From contig JADDPR010000238.1 of assembly GCA_016781775.1 (NCBI GenBank), positions 1 through 34,202 on the forward strand: a stretch of 34,202 nucleotides of DNA, in the 5' to 3' direction. Below the pieces are notes generated by a model. It had not been told where the DNA came from and did no database searches. It saw nothing but the letters and a program-made list of their open reading frames with translations. Position 1 is the first letter of the stretch. Every line of letters begins with the position of its first letter. Source of the DNA: Rubrobacter sp. (lineage in GTDB: Bacteria > Actinomycetota > Rubrobacteria > Rubrobacterales > Rubrobacteraceae). Shown piece by piece: positions 10,481-20,353 of this stretch. The position numbers and the translations under genes were made by a program.

Positions 10481-12026
10481 GGCTCTCCGCGACGCCCGGT
10501 AGCACGGGGACGCCCCCCTCGAAGTGCCGTAGCAGGGTCTTGGCGACGTCGGTGATCCTGCGGGGCATCCTCACGCCCTCCGAGAGCCCGGCGGCGAGCA
10601 CGAAGACGTTCGAGTCGGAGGCGTGCAACGAGCCGTGGTCGCTCTCGACGTGGAACTTGCCGGAGACCTCGCCGAACGTGTATCCCGGGGAGGCCGAGAG
10701 CACGACGTCGCCGCACCTTTCGGAGCGCACGCATCCCCACAAACGCTCCAGCGCGTCGGGGTACTCCCCGTAGAGGATCTCGCCCTCAAAGACCCCGATC
10801 TCGAGGGTCCAGAGATCCCCGACAAGCTCCCAACGCCGCCCGGCGGCGTCGCGCGGTTCCGTCCCGACACCCTCCACGGGACGGAACCTGAGCTCCCCGC
10901 CCGCCCGGCGCGCCACGCCCCAGCCGTCGTCTTCCCACGCGGCGATGTCCACGCCGCGACGAGAGAGCACCCCCTGCACCAGGATCTCGCGCTCCGCGTC
11001 GGAGGCTTCCGAGGGGAGGTACAAGAGCGCCGAGCGGCCGTTCGGGACGGCCACCGTACCTATGCCGGGGCCGAATTGGGCCCTGGCCCCGATGGAGGTT
11101 CCCTCCCCGAGGATGTGCGCGAGGTCGATGTAGCGGCGCTTGTTCGTCAGGAGCGGGGTGTGGCCGTGGTCCGCGAGCGCGATCACCGCGTACTCCTCTA
11201 AGACCGTCTCGGCGCCGCCGGCCGCCTCGAACATCTCCGCGACGTAGCCGTCGATGGTCGCAACGTACTCCCTCTGGGCGGCGAGGCCCTTGTGATGGGC
11301 GATCGAGTCGCCCTTGAAGAAGTAGACGAGGTTAAACGGCGCGACCTTCTCCCCAAGGAACATGGCCCCCACGCGAGCGGCATACTCGTCGTTTATGCCG
11401 GCGGAGCGCGAGATCCCCCCGACCCCGGCCCTGCCCTGCAGCCCGGTGTCGCGGCTGTAGAAGAGGTCGCCCATGAAGTACTCTTTCGGACCCCCGACCG
11501 AGGCGCCGAGCAGCGCGCTGTTCGCCGCCACGTGGTTGACGCTCCTCAGCCGTACCGGGTGCTCGTGCGGCCCGCGCCTCACCGGAAAATTCACGCAAGC
11601 GCCGTCTATGCCGCGCTCGTGCAGCTTCTCGAAGATCGTCGGGGCGAGCAGGTCGTCCCGGTTCATTCGCCAGACGTTGTTGTGGAAAACCTTCAAGGGG
11701 CCAGTCGAGATCACGGTCTCCCTCGTCGCCCCGTAAACGACGACCCGGCCCTCGTCCCGGTCGTACCAGGCGTGGCCCAGGATACCGCTGCCGGAGGGCG
11801 CCTCGCCCGTCGCGATCGCCGCCGTCGCCGCCGGCGTGATGCTCGGGAAGACCGAGACCGCGTCCCAAACGGCCTCGCCCTTCTCGACGAGGTAGGTCAG
11901 AGCCGGCGCCTCCCCATTCTCGATAGCCGCCCGCAGCACATCCGGTCTTATGCCGTCGAGCACCATCATCAGAACCGGTTTGGGCAAGGCCAGATCATCC
12001 TCCAAAGAGCCACGGTTTTCTTGCAA
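10470..12026 (-). CDS. Type I phosphodiesterase/nucleotide pyrophosphatase (alkaline phosphatase superfamily)
   Basis: PVLMMVLDGIRPDVL, VSVFPSITPAATAAIATGEAPSGSGILGHAWYD, VIALADHGHTPL and HVESDHGSLHASD. Confidence 0.85.
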   Translation of the reverse strand: MQENRGSLEDDLALPKPVLMMVLDGIRPDVLRAAIENGEAPALTYLVEKGEAVWDAVSVFPSITPAATAAIATGEAPSGSGILGHAWYDRDEGRVVVYGATRETVISTGPLKVFHNNVWRMNRDDLLAPTIFEKLHERGIDGACVNFPVRRGPHEHPVRLRSVNHVAANSALLGASVGGPKEYFMGDLFYSRDTGLQGRAGVGGISRSAGINDEYAARVGAMFLGEKVAPFNLVYFFKGDSIAHHKGLAAQREYVATIDGYVAEMFEAAGGAETVLEEYAVIALADHGHTPLLTNKRRYIDLAHILGEGTSIGARAQFGPGIGTVAVPNGRSALLYLPSEASDAEREILVQGVLSRRGVDIAAWEDDGWGVARRAGGELRFRPVEGVGTEPRDAAGRRWELVGDLWTLEIGVFEGEILYGEYPDALERLWGCVRSERCGDVVLSASPGYTFGEVSGKFHVESDHGSLHASDSNVFVLAAGLSEGVRMPRRITDVAKTLLRHFEGGVPVLPGVAESRVS

Positions 12027-12271
12027 AGCCTCGTGATTCTAACCGATGAGGCCCAAAACCCGGCAGCGAGCCCCGATCCACGACGCCGGTACGCCTCATC
12101 GCCCCCGCCGAGTCGGGCCACATACAGGACGCCGGCACGCCGCATGCTAAAGTTTTAATACTCTTGGACCGATAACTTGTCGGCCGGGGGAATAGAGCGT
12201 ACGAGCCGCGGCTCGGCGCACGGTCGTTGCGGCTTTTTGTGGACGAAGCATAAGCTAGGGAGCGGGCGTTT

Positions 12272-14767
12272 ATGCGGCAGGACAACAGTTTGCGGGGGAG
12301 CGAGCGGGACGCGGAGCTGCGTTTTCTGCGGTCCATCGTCGAGAACGCCAACGACGCGATCCTGGTGACGGAGAGCACCCCCATCGAGGAACCCGGGCCG
12401 AGGATAATCTACGTCAACGAGACCTTCACGCGGGTGACCGGCTATACGTTGGAAGACGTAAGGGGTAAGACGCCGCGCGTCCTGCAGGGCCCCGAGACGG
12501 ACCAGGAGGCGCGGGACGAGATCCGGACTGCACTGGAGCGGTGGAAGTCGGTGCGCGTGGAGCTCCTCAACTACCGCAAGGACGGCACTCAGTTCTGGGT
12601 AGAGCTCAATATAGTCCCGGTCCTGGACGAGGACGGGCTGTACACCCACTGGGTCTCCGTGCAGCGCGACGTTACCGAGCGCAAACACGAGGAGGAAGAG
12701 AAGCGGAAGAGTGAAGAGGTGTTCCGTGCCGCGCTCGCCGAACAGGCGTCGGACGTCGTCCTGATACTCGGGCCGGGCGGCGTCGTGCGCTACGGCAGCC
12801 CGTCGCTCGCGAACGCTCTAGGCTACCGGCCCGAGGAGGTCGTCGATACCAACGTCTCCGTGTACATCCACCCGGACGACGCCGACGAGGCCCTGTGCAC
12901 CTTTGGGGAGGTTCTCGACGGTCCGGGGGTGGGCGGCAGCAAGCCCGTCGGGCTACGCGTGAGGCACAAAGACGGCTCCTGGCGCCACTTCAAGGCCGTG
13001 GGCACGAATATGACGGAAGACCCCAGCGTGCGCGGCGTCGTGGTCAACGCCTGGGACGTCACGGGGCGCAAGCTTGTCGAGGACGAGCTCAAGCTGAGGG
13101 ACAGGGCCATCGCCGCCAGCTCCAACGGCATCATCATCACCGACCCCAACCGCCCCGACAATCCGATCATCTACGTAAACCAGAAGTTCGAGGAGATAAC
13201 CGGCTACGGAGCCGCCGAGGCCATGGGTCAAAATTGCCGCTTTCTAGCGAACGGCGACAGGGACCAACCGGGCGTCGACGAGTTGAGGATCGCGATCCAG
13301 GAGGGCAGAGAGTGGTCGGGCCCTCTGCGCAATTACAAGAAAGACGGCACGCCTTTCTGGAACGAGCTGTACATCGCCCCGGTGCGCGACGAGGATGGCC
13401 GCGTCGTCAACTTTATCGGGGTGCAAAAGGACGTGACGGAGCGCAAAGAGCTCGAAGAGAAGCTGGCGCACCAGGCCTTCCACGACGGGCTGACCGACCT
13501 GCCCAACCGCAGCTTGTTTCTCGATCGCGTGGATCACGCCCTCAAGCGTGCCAGACGGCGGGACGAGCGGGTGGCGGTCCTGTTTATGGACCTGGACAAC
13601 TTCAAGGTCATAAACGACTCCCTCGGACACGAGGTCGGGGACGAGCTTCTGATCTCGGTCGCCGGCCGTCTCCAGTCGTGCCTGAGGCAAGGGGACACCG
13701 CCGCCCGCCTGGGCGGTGACGAGTTCGTGGTCCTTCTGGAGGACGTGGAGGACCCGGAGGAGGCGACGAGCGTCGCCGTCCGGATCGAAGAGGCGCTCCG
13801 GGAACCGTTCTGGGTCGGCGAGCACAACCTCTTCGTGACCACCAGCGTCGGGGTCGCCCTCGGCGGCGCGGACGGGGAGCGGGCCGGCGACCTCCTGCGC
13901 AACGCGGACCTCGCCATGTACCGAGCGAAGGAGGGCGGCAAGAACAACCACGCCGTCTTCGAGCCGGGCATGAACGAGAAGGCCCTGGAGCGCCTGGGGC
14001 TTGAGGGCGACCTCCGCCGCGCCCTGGAGCTGGGGGAGTTCAGGGTCTACTACCAGCCCAAGGTCTCGGTGAAGTCGGGGCGGATCGTGGCGCAGGAGGC
14101 GCTGGTGCGCTGGGAACATCCGGAGCGCGGGCTGGTGCCCCCGGCCGAGTTTATCCCCCTCGCAGAGGAGACGGGGCTCATCGTCCCGCTGGGCCGTTGG
14201 GTCCTGGAAGAGGCCTGCCGCCAGGCCAGGGAGTGGCAGGACCTGTACCCCACGGACCCGCCGCTCAGGATGAGCGTCAACCTCTCGGCGGCCCAGTTTA
14301 AGCGCCCGGACCTCGGGAAGAGCGTCGCGGAGGTGCTGCGGCGGGCCGGGCTCGACCCGCACGACCTGATCCTGGAGATCACCGAGAGCATGGTCGTCGA
14401 GGACGTCGGCGCCGCCCTCGCCACGCTCCAGGAACTCAAAGCCCTGGGCGTCAAGATCGCCGTAGACGACTTCGGCACCGGCTACTCGTCGCTCTCCTAC
14501 CTCAAGCGTTTCCCGGTCGACTTCCTTAAGATCGACCGCTCCTTCGTCGCGGGCCTCGGACGAGACCCAAAGGACGAGGGCCTGGTCTCCGCCTCCATCG
14601 AGCTCGCCCACGCCCTGGGCCTCGAAGCGATAGCCGAGGGCGTGGAGACCGCCGAGCAGCTCGAACGGCTGCGGGAATTGGGCTGCAATCTGGCCCAGGG
14701 GTACTACTTCCAACGCCCCTCCTCCGGAGACGCGGCCTCGGAATCCCTCGCCGCCCTCTTCGCCTGA
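12272..14767 (+). CDS. PAS/LOV-PAS-LOV-GGDEF-EAL signalling protein (c-di-GMP turnover)
   Basis: Three PAS-type domains. The third has LOV motifs [25 protein letters not shown] and FIGVQKDVT. Intact [14 protein letters not shown] (I-site RxxD plus GGDEF). EAL domain with [44 protein letters not shown] and EGVE. Confidence 0.95.
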   Translation: MRQDNSLRGSERDAELRFLRSIVENANDAILVTESTPIEEPGPRIIYVNETFTRVTGYTLEDVRGKTPRVLQGPETDQEARDEIRTALERWKSVRVELLNYRKDGTQFWVELNIVPVLDEDGLYTHWVSVQRDVTERKHEEEEKRKSEEVFRAALAEQASDVVLILGPGGVVRYGSPSLANALGYRPEEVVDTNVSVYIHPDDADEALCTFGEVLDGPGVGGSKPVGLRVRHKDGSWRHFKAVGTNMTEDPSVRGVVVNAWDVTGRKLVEDELKLRDRAIAASSNGIIITDPNRPDNPIIYVNQKFEEITGYGAAEAMGQNCRFLANGDRDQPGVDELRIAIQEGREWSGPLRNYKKDGTPFWNELYIAPVRDEDGRVVNFIGVQKDVTERKELEEKLAHQAFHDGLTDLPNRSLFLDRVDHALKRARRRDERVAVLFMDLDNFKVINDSLGHEVGDELLISVAGRLQSCLRQGDTAARLGGDEFVVLLEDVEDPEEATSVAVRIEEALREPFWVGEHNLFVTTSVGVALGGADGERAGDLLRNADLAMYRAKEGGKNNHAVFEPGMNEKALERLGLEGDLRRALELGEFRVYYQPKVSVKSGRIVAQEALVRWEHPERGLVPPAEFIPLAEETGLIVPLGRWVLEEACRQAREWQDLYPTDPPLRMSVNLSAAQFKRPDLGKSVAEVLRRAGLDPHDLILEITESMVVEDVGAALATLQELKALGVKIAVDDFGTGYSSLSYLKRFPVDFLKIDRSFVAGLGRDPKDEGLVSASIELAHALGLEAIAEGVETAEQLERLRELGCNLAQGYYFQRPSSGDAASESLAALFA

Positions 14768-14800
14768 AACACCCGGCGGGAAATCGCCCCCGCGGGAGAA

Positions 14801-14853
14801 CCCATTGCCGTAGGCTACCCCAACCCCACTAACGACACCTTGGGGTAGATGGG
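14801..14853. terminator. Long bulged hairpin between convergent GGDEF-EAL gene and uvrA
   Basis: CCCAT-(9 nt)-CTACCCCAA ... TTGGGGTAGATGGG, 14 paired bases with a one-sided bulge; no T tract. Confidence 0.45.
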
Positions 14854-15045
14854 TCGAAGTAGCAACGAAATGCCGAAACGGGCGTATCACCCGGCCCGGG
14901 TCTGACCTCACCCTCGGGCGAGGTCCGGGGCGCCAGTACGCCGACGCGGTCCACGGGTAGCCGGACGCTCGGAGGGTGATTTATCGCCGGCCTTTGGGGT
15001 CCGGTCGCTGCGCCGGTACCACCCGGGCGCGCAGCGCCCGCTCCC

Positions 15046-17937
15046 CTAGCTGGCGGCCTTTGCCACCTCGGGGAGGAGGTCGCGGAGGAAACGGCCCGTG
15101 TGCGACGCCTCGACGCGTGCGATCTCCTCGGGGGTGCCGGTCGCGACGATCTCGCCGCCCCCGTCCCCGCCCTCGGGCCCGAGGTCCACGACGTGGTCGG
15201 ACGAGCGGATCACGTCGAGGTTGTGCTCGATGACGATCACGGTGTTCCCCGCATCCACCAACCTGTGCAGAATCTGCAACAGCTTCTCGACGTCGGCGAA
15301 GTGGAGGCCCGTCGTCGGCTCGTCGAGGATGTAGACGGTCTTGCCGGTCGCCCGCTTGCCGAGCTCGCTGGCGAGCTTGACCCGCTGGGCCTCGCCGCCG
15401 GAGAGCGTGGTCGCCGGCTGGCCGAGGCGGACGTAACCGAGGCCGACGTCGCGCAGGGTGTCCATCCGGCGCGCGATGGCGGGGACGGGCGCGAAGAACT
15501 CGCAAGCCTCGTCCACCGTCATGTCGAGGACGTCGGAGATCGACTTGCCCTTGTAGGTGACGCGCAGGGTCTCGGCGTTGTAGCGGCGGCCCTTGCAGAC
15601 CTCGCAGGGGACGTAGACGTCCGGGAGGAAGTGCATCTCTATGCGGATCTGGCCGTCGCCCCGGCACGCCTCGCAGCGCCCGCCCTTGACGTTGAAGCTG
15701 AAGCGACCCGGCTTGTAACCCCGGATCTTCGCCTCCGGCGTCGCCGCGAAAAGCTGGCGGATGTGGTCGAAGACCTTGGTGTACGTCGCCGGGTTGGAGC
15801 GAGGGGTACGGCCGATCGGGCTCTGGTCTATGTCGATGACCTTGTCGACGCCCTCGGTGCCCTTGAGCCCCGCGTGGCGGCCGGGACGGTGCTTGCCGCG
15901 GCCCACGGCGTTCGCGAGCGCCTTGTACAGGATCTCGTTGACCAGCGTGCTCTTCCCCGAGCCCGATACCCCGGTAATGCTCGTGAGGATGCCCAGCGGG
16001 AACCTCACGTCCACGTCCTTGAGGTTGTTCTCCGTGGCCCCGAGGAGCGCTATCTCGCCGGTCGGCTCGCGCCGGTCCTCCCGCGGCTCGATGCGCCGGC
16101 GCCCCGAGAGAAACTGCCCCGTGATGGAGCGCTCCTCGCCCTCGATGTCCTCGACCGTCCCCTGGGCGATAATCTCGCCGCCGTGCACCCCGGCCCCAGG
16201 CCCCACGTCTATAAGGTGGTCGGCCGCCCGGATGGTCTCCTCGTCGTGCTCGACCACGAGGAGCGTGTTCCCGAGGTCCCTGAGCTTCTCGAGCGTCGCG
16301 AGAAGGCGCTGGTTGTCCCGCTGATGGAGGCCGATGGACGGCTCGTCCAGGACGTAAAGCACCCCGACGAGCCCGCTCCCGACCTGGCTCGCCAAGCGTA
16401 TCCGCTGCGCCTCGCCGCCCGAGAGCGTCCCCGCCGAGCGGCTGAGGGTCAGGTAGCCCAGGCCCACGTCCACGAGGAAGCCCAGACGCTCCCGAATTTC
16501 CTTGACCACCCGCTCGGCGATAATCCACTCGCGCTGAGAGAACTCGACCTCCCCGAAGAAGCCCTGCGCGTCCGTGACGCTCATCGTCGTGAAGTCGTGG
16601 ATGTTCTTGTCGCCGACGGTGACGGCGAGAGCCTCCGGCCTGAGCCTCGCGCCGTGGCACTTCGGACACGGGACGTGGCTCATGAACTCCTCGATCTTCT
16701 CGCGCTGGTACTCGGAGTCGGTCTCCGCGTAGCGCTTCTCGAGGTTGCCCACGACGCCGTCAAACTGGCTCATGTACTGTCGCTTGCGCCCGTAACGGTT
16801 GCGGTAGGAGACGTAGATCCTCTCGCCCGCGGTCCCGAACAGGATGGTCTTGCGGTGCTCCTCGGGGAGCTCGCACCAGCGCGCGTCGAGGTCTATGCCG
16901 TACTTCTCGGCGAGCCCCTGCAGCACGCTCGCGTGGTACTCCGTCTGGGAGTTGGCCCACGGCACGATCGCGCCGTCGTTTATGCTCAGATCCTCGTTCG
17001 GCACCACGAGGTCCGGGTCGATCTCCAGACGACTCCCGAGCCCATCGCAGCGCGGGCACGCCCCGTGCGGGCTGTTGAACGAGAACGTCCGCGGCTGTAT
17101 CTCGGCGATGGAGGCGCCGCAGTTTGTGCACGTGAAGTTCTCCGAGAAGAGCATCGACTCGCCCGAACCGCCCTTCTCCACGGTCTCGACGAGCACCAGG
17201 CCATCGGCGAGGCCGAGCGCCGTCTCGATGGAGTCGGTGAGCCTGCGCTCGATCCCCTCGCGCACCACGAGCCGGTCGACGACCACCTCGATGTCGTGCT
17301 TTTTGTTTTTGTCCAGGTCGAGGTCGACCGGCAGCTCGTAGAGCTCGCCGTCGACGCGCACCCGCGCGTAGCCCGCCTCGGCGAACTCCTTGAACATCTT
17401 CCCGTGCTCGCCCTTGCGTCCGCGCACCACGGGCGCGAGGACCATGAAACGCGTTTTCTCCGGGAGCGCCAGGACCTTCTCGACCATCTGCTGCGGGGTC
17501 GAGGAGGCGACCGGGAAGCCGCAGACGTGGCAGTGGGGCCGCCCGGCCCGGGCGTAGAGGAGGCGGAGATAGTCGTAGATCTCGGTAACCGTGGCGACCG
17601 TCGAGCGCGGGTTGTTGCTCGTAGTCTTCTGGTCGATCGAAACCGCCGGCGAGAGCCCGTCGATGTGGTCGACGTCGGGCTTGTCCATCTGCCCCAGAAA
17701 CTGGCGGGCGTAGGCCGAGAGGCTCTCGACGTAGCGCCGCTGGCCTTCGGCGTAGATCGTGTCGAAGGCGAGGGACGACTTCCCGCTCCCGGAGAGCCCC
17801 GTCACGACGACCATCACGTCGCGCGGCATGCTCACCGTCACGTCCTTCAAGTTGTGCTCTCGCGCCCCGCGGACGACGATCTCGTTCTCGGCGATCTCCC
17901 GCTGCCCCTTCTTAGTCCTGCTGCGTCTGCCCGGCAA
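15046..17937 (-). CDS. uvrA: Excinuclease ABC subunit A
   Basis: [55 protein letters not shown], zinc-finger cysteines, second ATPase [31 protein letters not shown]. Start codon uncertain (candidate TTG at 17937); ORF track extends to 18132. Confidence 0.95.
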   Translation of the reverse strand: MPGRRSRTKKGQREIAENEIVVRGAREHNLKDVTVSMPRDVMVVVTGLSGSGKSSLAFDTIYAEGQRRYVESLSAYARQFLGQMDKPDVDHIDGLSPAVSIDQKTTSNNPRSTVATVTEIYDYLRLLYARAGRPHCHVCGFPVASSTPQQMVEKVLALPEKTRFMVLAPVVRGRKGEHGKMFKEFAEAGYARVRVDGELYELPVDLDLDKNKKHDIEVVVDRLVVREGIERRLTDSIETALGLADGLVLVETVEKGGSGESMLFSENFTCTNCGASIAEIQPRTFSFNSPHGACPRCDGLGSRLEIDPDLVVPNEDLSINDGAIVPWANSQTEYHASVLQGLAEKYGIDLDARWCELPEEHRKTILFGTAGERIYVSYRNRYGRKRQYMSQFDGVVGNLEKRYAETDSEYQREKIEEFMSHVPCPKCHGARLRPEALAVTVGDKNIHDFTTMSVTDAQGFFGEVEFSQREWIIAERVVKEIRERLGFLVDVGLGYLTLSRSAGTLSGGEAQRIRLASQVGSGLVGVLYVLDEPSIGLHQRDNQRLLATLEKLRDLGNTLLVVEHDEETIRAADHLIDVGPGAGVHGGEIIAQGTVEDIEGEERSITGQFLSGRRRIEPREDRREPTGEIALLGATENNLKDVDVRFPLGILTSITGVSGSGKSTLVNEILYKALANAVGRGKHRPGRHAGLKGTEGVDKVIDIDQSPIGRTPRSNPATYTKVFDHIRQLFAATPEAKIRGYKPGRFSFNVKGGRCEACRGDGQIRIEMHFLPDVYVPCEVCKGRRYNAETLRVTYKGKSISDVLDMTVDEACEFFAPVPAIARRMDTLRDVGLGYVRLGQPATTLSGGEAQRVKLASELGKRATGKTVYILDEPTTGLHFADVEKLLQILHRLVDAGNTVIVIEHNLDVIRSSDHVVDLGPEGGDGGGEIVATGTPEEIARVEASHTGRFLRDLLPEVAKAAS

Positions 17938-17989
17938 AAGTATACGGCCCCCGCTCGGGAGGCCAAGTACGAAAAAGTATGATCGGATT

Positions 17990-18018
17990 TTACCATCCGT
18001 CCGTCGCTCGTTTATAGT
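17990..18018 (+). promoter_or_regulatory. Putative promoter of the PucR-type regulator gene
   Basis: TTACCA (17990-17995), 17-nt spacer, TATAGT (18013-18018). Confidence 0.45.
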
Positions 18019-18069
18019 GAATGCGCCCCCTACCCCGGGGCTTCCGTGGCCGGAGCCGTCTGGAGGAAG

Positions 18070-19806
18070 ATGACCCTCGAAGAGTTTTTCGCCACCCTCG
18101 TAGGCGAATTGAAGGGGCGCCGCGTCGCGCAAGGGGACCCCGCCAGGACGGTCCGCGGCATCACCCTGGAGGACGACACCGAGGGCTGGCTCGGCACGGA
18201 CGAGGTCGTCGTCACCGCCCGCGACACCCTAGACGAGGGCTTCCTGGACGACATACTGGGGAGAGGCGCCCCGGCCGTGGTGTGGCGCGCCAAGGCGGAG
18301 CCCACGGAGGAGACCGTCGCCAGGGTCGAGGGCAAGGGAGTCGGGCTCGCGATACTCCCCCAGGGGGTTCCGCTGCGCCGGGTGCTCTCGCTGGTAGCGC
18401 AAGAATCGAAGGCCGTCTCGACCGACGGAAGCACCGGCGACGGGCTCCTGCGCTACTCCCACGGCGCGGCGCGCGCCCTGCTGGAGGCCTCGGGCGGCGC
18501 ATCCTCGGTACGGGGGCTCACGGAGAGGCTCGCGGGCCTCCTCGGGCGCCCCGTGGTGATCGAAGACCCCGTCGGGCGCCTGCTGGCAGAAGCCGCCCCG
18601 TCCGGCGAGACCGGTGGCGCGACCCCTTCCCTCCACGACTTTCTGGAGGAACAAGGGCTCAGGGCCTCCCGGGGCTCTGGCGTCGACGAGACCCGCCGCG
18701 AGCGCCGGGACCGCTACGCGCGCCTCCCGGGGGGCTTCCTCTCGGTCCCCGTGGAGCGGTGGCGGGTCGGCGACAGGGAGCTTTTCTGGACGCCCGTGGG
18801 CTCCGGGGCGCCGGCGGGCTACCTGTGGATGGACCTGGACGGCGGCCCCCTGCGGCCGCAGGACATCGTGGTCTTGTACTGGTCCGTGCGCGCCCTGGAG
18901 GCGGAGCTCGGCAAGGAGCGCGTTCGCCTGGAGACCGAGCTCGGCGTCCGCGGGGACTTCGTGGACGACGTGATCTCCGGCCACCACGGGAACCTGGACC
19001 TCCTCCTGCAGAGGGCGCTCTACCTCGGCGCGGACCTCGCCAACGGCGCGGTGGCGGTCGTGGTGGACATAGACGACTTCGCGGGGTACCTGGGGCGGCG
19101 GCGGTTGAAGGAGCCGGCGATCCAGGAGCTAAAAAGGCGCCTGGCCGACGCGGTGCGCCTCCAGGCCCGCGACCTCTTCTCGAACTTCCTGATCGGGCCG
19201 CGCTCGGACAACATTATCCTCTTCGTTGGACCCTCGGAAGGGGCCCCCCCGGCGGAGCTACCGGACATGGCCCTCGACCTCGCGGCTCGCGTGCAGCGCT
19301 ATGTCAAGGGGCTCCTTCCGGACCTGACGGTCTCCGTCGGGATCGGGCGATTCAAGGGGGACCCGTCCGCCCTCTCGGACGCCTACTCCGAGGCGGAGGT
19401 CGCGCTGGAGATAGGGCACAGGATCCAGGGTCCCTCCTCCGTCTCGACCTTCGAGCAGACCGGCACCTACAAGCTGCTCTTCCGCGTCCTGCAGGAAGAG
19501 CCCGAGGAGCTCGAGACGTTCTACGCAGAGACCCTGGAGCCCGTGGTCCGCTACGACACCCGCTACGGCACCGAGCTCGTCCACACCCTTACGACCTACC
19601 TCGGCAACGACGCCTCGACGGCCCGGACCGCCTCCGAACTCTTCGCCCACCGCCACACCATCCGCTACCGCCTCGACCGCGTCCGGGAGCTCACCCGCCT
19701 CGACGTGGACAAGAGCGAGGACCGCGAGCGCCTGACCCTCGGCATAAAGTCGATGCAGCTTCTCGGCCGCATCCCGGAAAAACCCTCCAGCTTCAACGAC
19801 CGCTAA
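18070..19806 (+). CDS. PucR/CdaR-family transcriptional regulator
   Basis: C-terminal PucR-type HTH ([40 protein letters not shown]) and GGDEF-like central region ([29 protein letters not shown]). ATG 18070 with upstream GGAGGA; GTG 18046 is an alternative. Confidence 0.85.
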   Translation: MTLEEFFATLVGELKGRRVAQGDPARTVRGITLEDDTEGWLGTDEVVVTARDTLDEGFLDDILGRGAPAVVWRAKAEPTEETVARVEGKGVGLAILPQGVPLRRVLSLVAQESKAVSTDGSTGDGLLRYSHGAARALLEASGGASSVRGLTERLAGLLGRPVVIEDPVGRLLAEAAPSGETGGATPSLHDFLEEQGLRASRGSGVDETRRERRDRYARLPGGFLSVPVERWRVGDRELFWTPVGSGAPAGYLWMDLDGGPLRPQDIVVLYWSVRALEAELGKERVRLETELGVRGDFVDDVISGHHGNLDLLLQRALYLGADLANGAVAVVVDIDDFAGYLGRRRLKEPAIQELKRRLADAVRLQARDLFSNFLIGPRSDNIILFVGPSEGAPPAELPDMALDLAARVQRYVKGLLPDLTVSVGIGRFKGDPSALSDAYSEAEVALEIGHRIQGPSSVSTFEQTGTYKLLFRVLQEEPEELETFYAETLEPVVRYDTRYGTELVHTLTTYLGNDASTARTASELFAHRHTIRYRLDRVRELTRLDVDKSEDRERLTLGIKSMQLLGRIPEKPSSFNDR

Positions 19807-20353
19807 AACCCGACCTCGGTAACCTTCCGCCGGTACAACACCGCGGCCTGCGCTACCACCCGCGCTCGTACACGGGACCGCAAGTCTCGCAAGGAGGAAA
19901 CCCACGGTCTTTCTCGGCGGAGCTCCGCGCCTCAGGAGAAATGCCTCCGGGGAAGCTTCGGGCTAAAGAACCCCAAAAGAAGAAGGCAATAATTCCGAGG
20001 AGACGCCGCACGTGGAGGCCCTTCTCCGAGGGGCTCGTGACCGGCGACGTCGGGGCAGTGGCATGGGGATCCTCGGTTTACCCGTTGCCTACCCCGTCGA
20101 GTTCGCCGGCGTAGACGTATCGTCCGCCCATACGAAGATGGAAGAATTCGGCCTTAAGCCGTCGGGAGACGGACGCGGCGGTCTTCGGGCGCGAAGCGGA
20201 AGGAAGGCACCCCAACGTCCGGCGCGCCGCGCGGCTGTACAAGCAGGCCAACTCTTTCCCGACCCATCTTTGGACAGCGGGCCAAAGACCACCTCCGGGG
20301 GCGGACCTAGACTGCGTGCATTGCGTTTGTACCCTGTTAAAAGGAGGGAACCC

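Noticed and set aside
12160-12271. Possible c-di-GMP riboswitch before the GGDEF-EAL gene
   Set aside because: No match to the conserved c-di-GMP-I or -II core; only a simple palindrome and weak alternative stem.
13244-14911. 555-aa minus-strand ORF
   Set aside because: Antisense shadow of the GGDEF-EAL gene.
14981-16669. 562-aa minus-strand ORF
   Set aside because: Frame-shifted shadow of uvrA; Arg/Gly/Pro-rich without motifs.
15100-17982. 960-aa plus-strand ORF
   Set aside because: Antisense to uvrA, whose minus-strand motifs are unambiguous.
18021-20114. 697-aa plus-strand ORF
   Set aside because: Out-of-frame shadow of the PucR-type gene; Arg/Pro/Gly-rich.
20012-20353. N-terminal extension of amt in the ORF track
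   Set aside because: Good SD and GTG at 20341-20356 just before a signal-like segment; the upstream translation is not protein-like.
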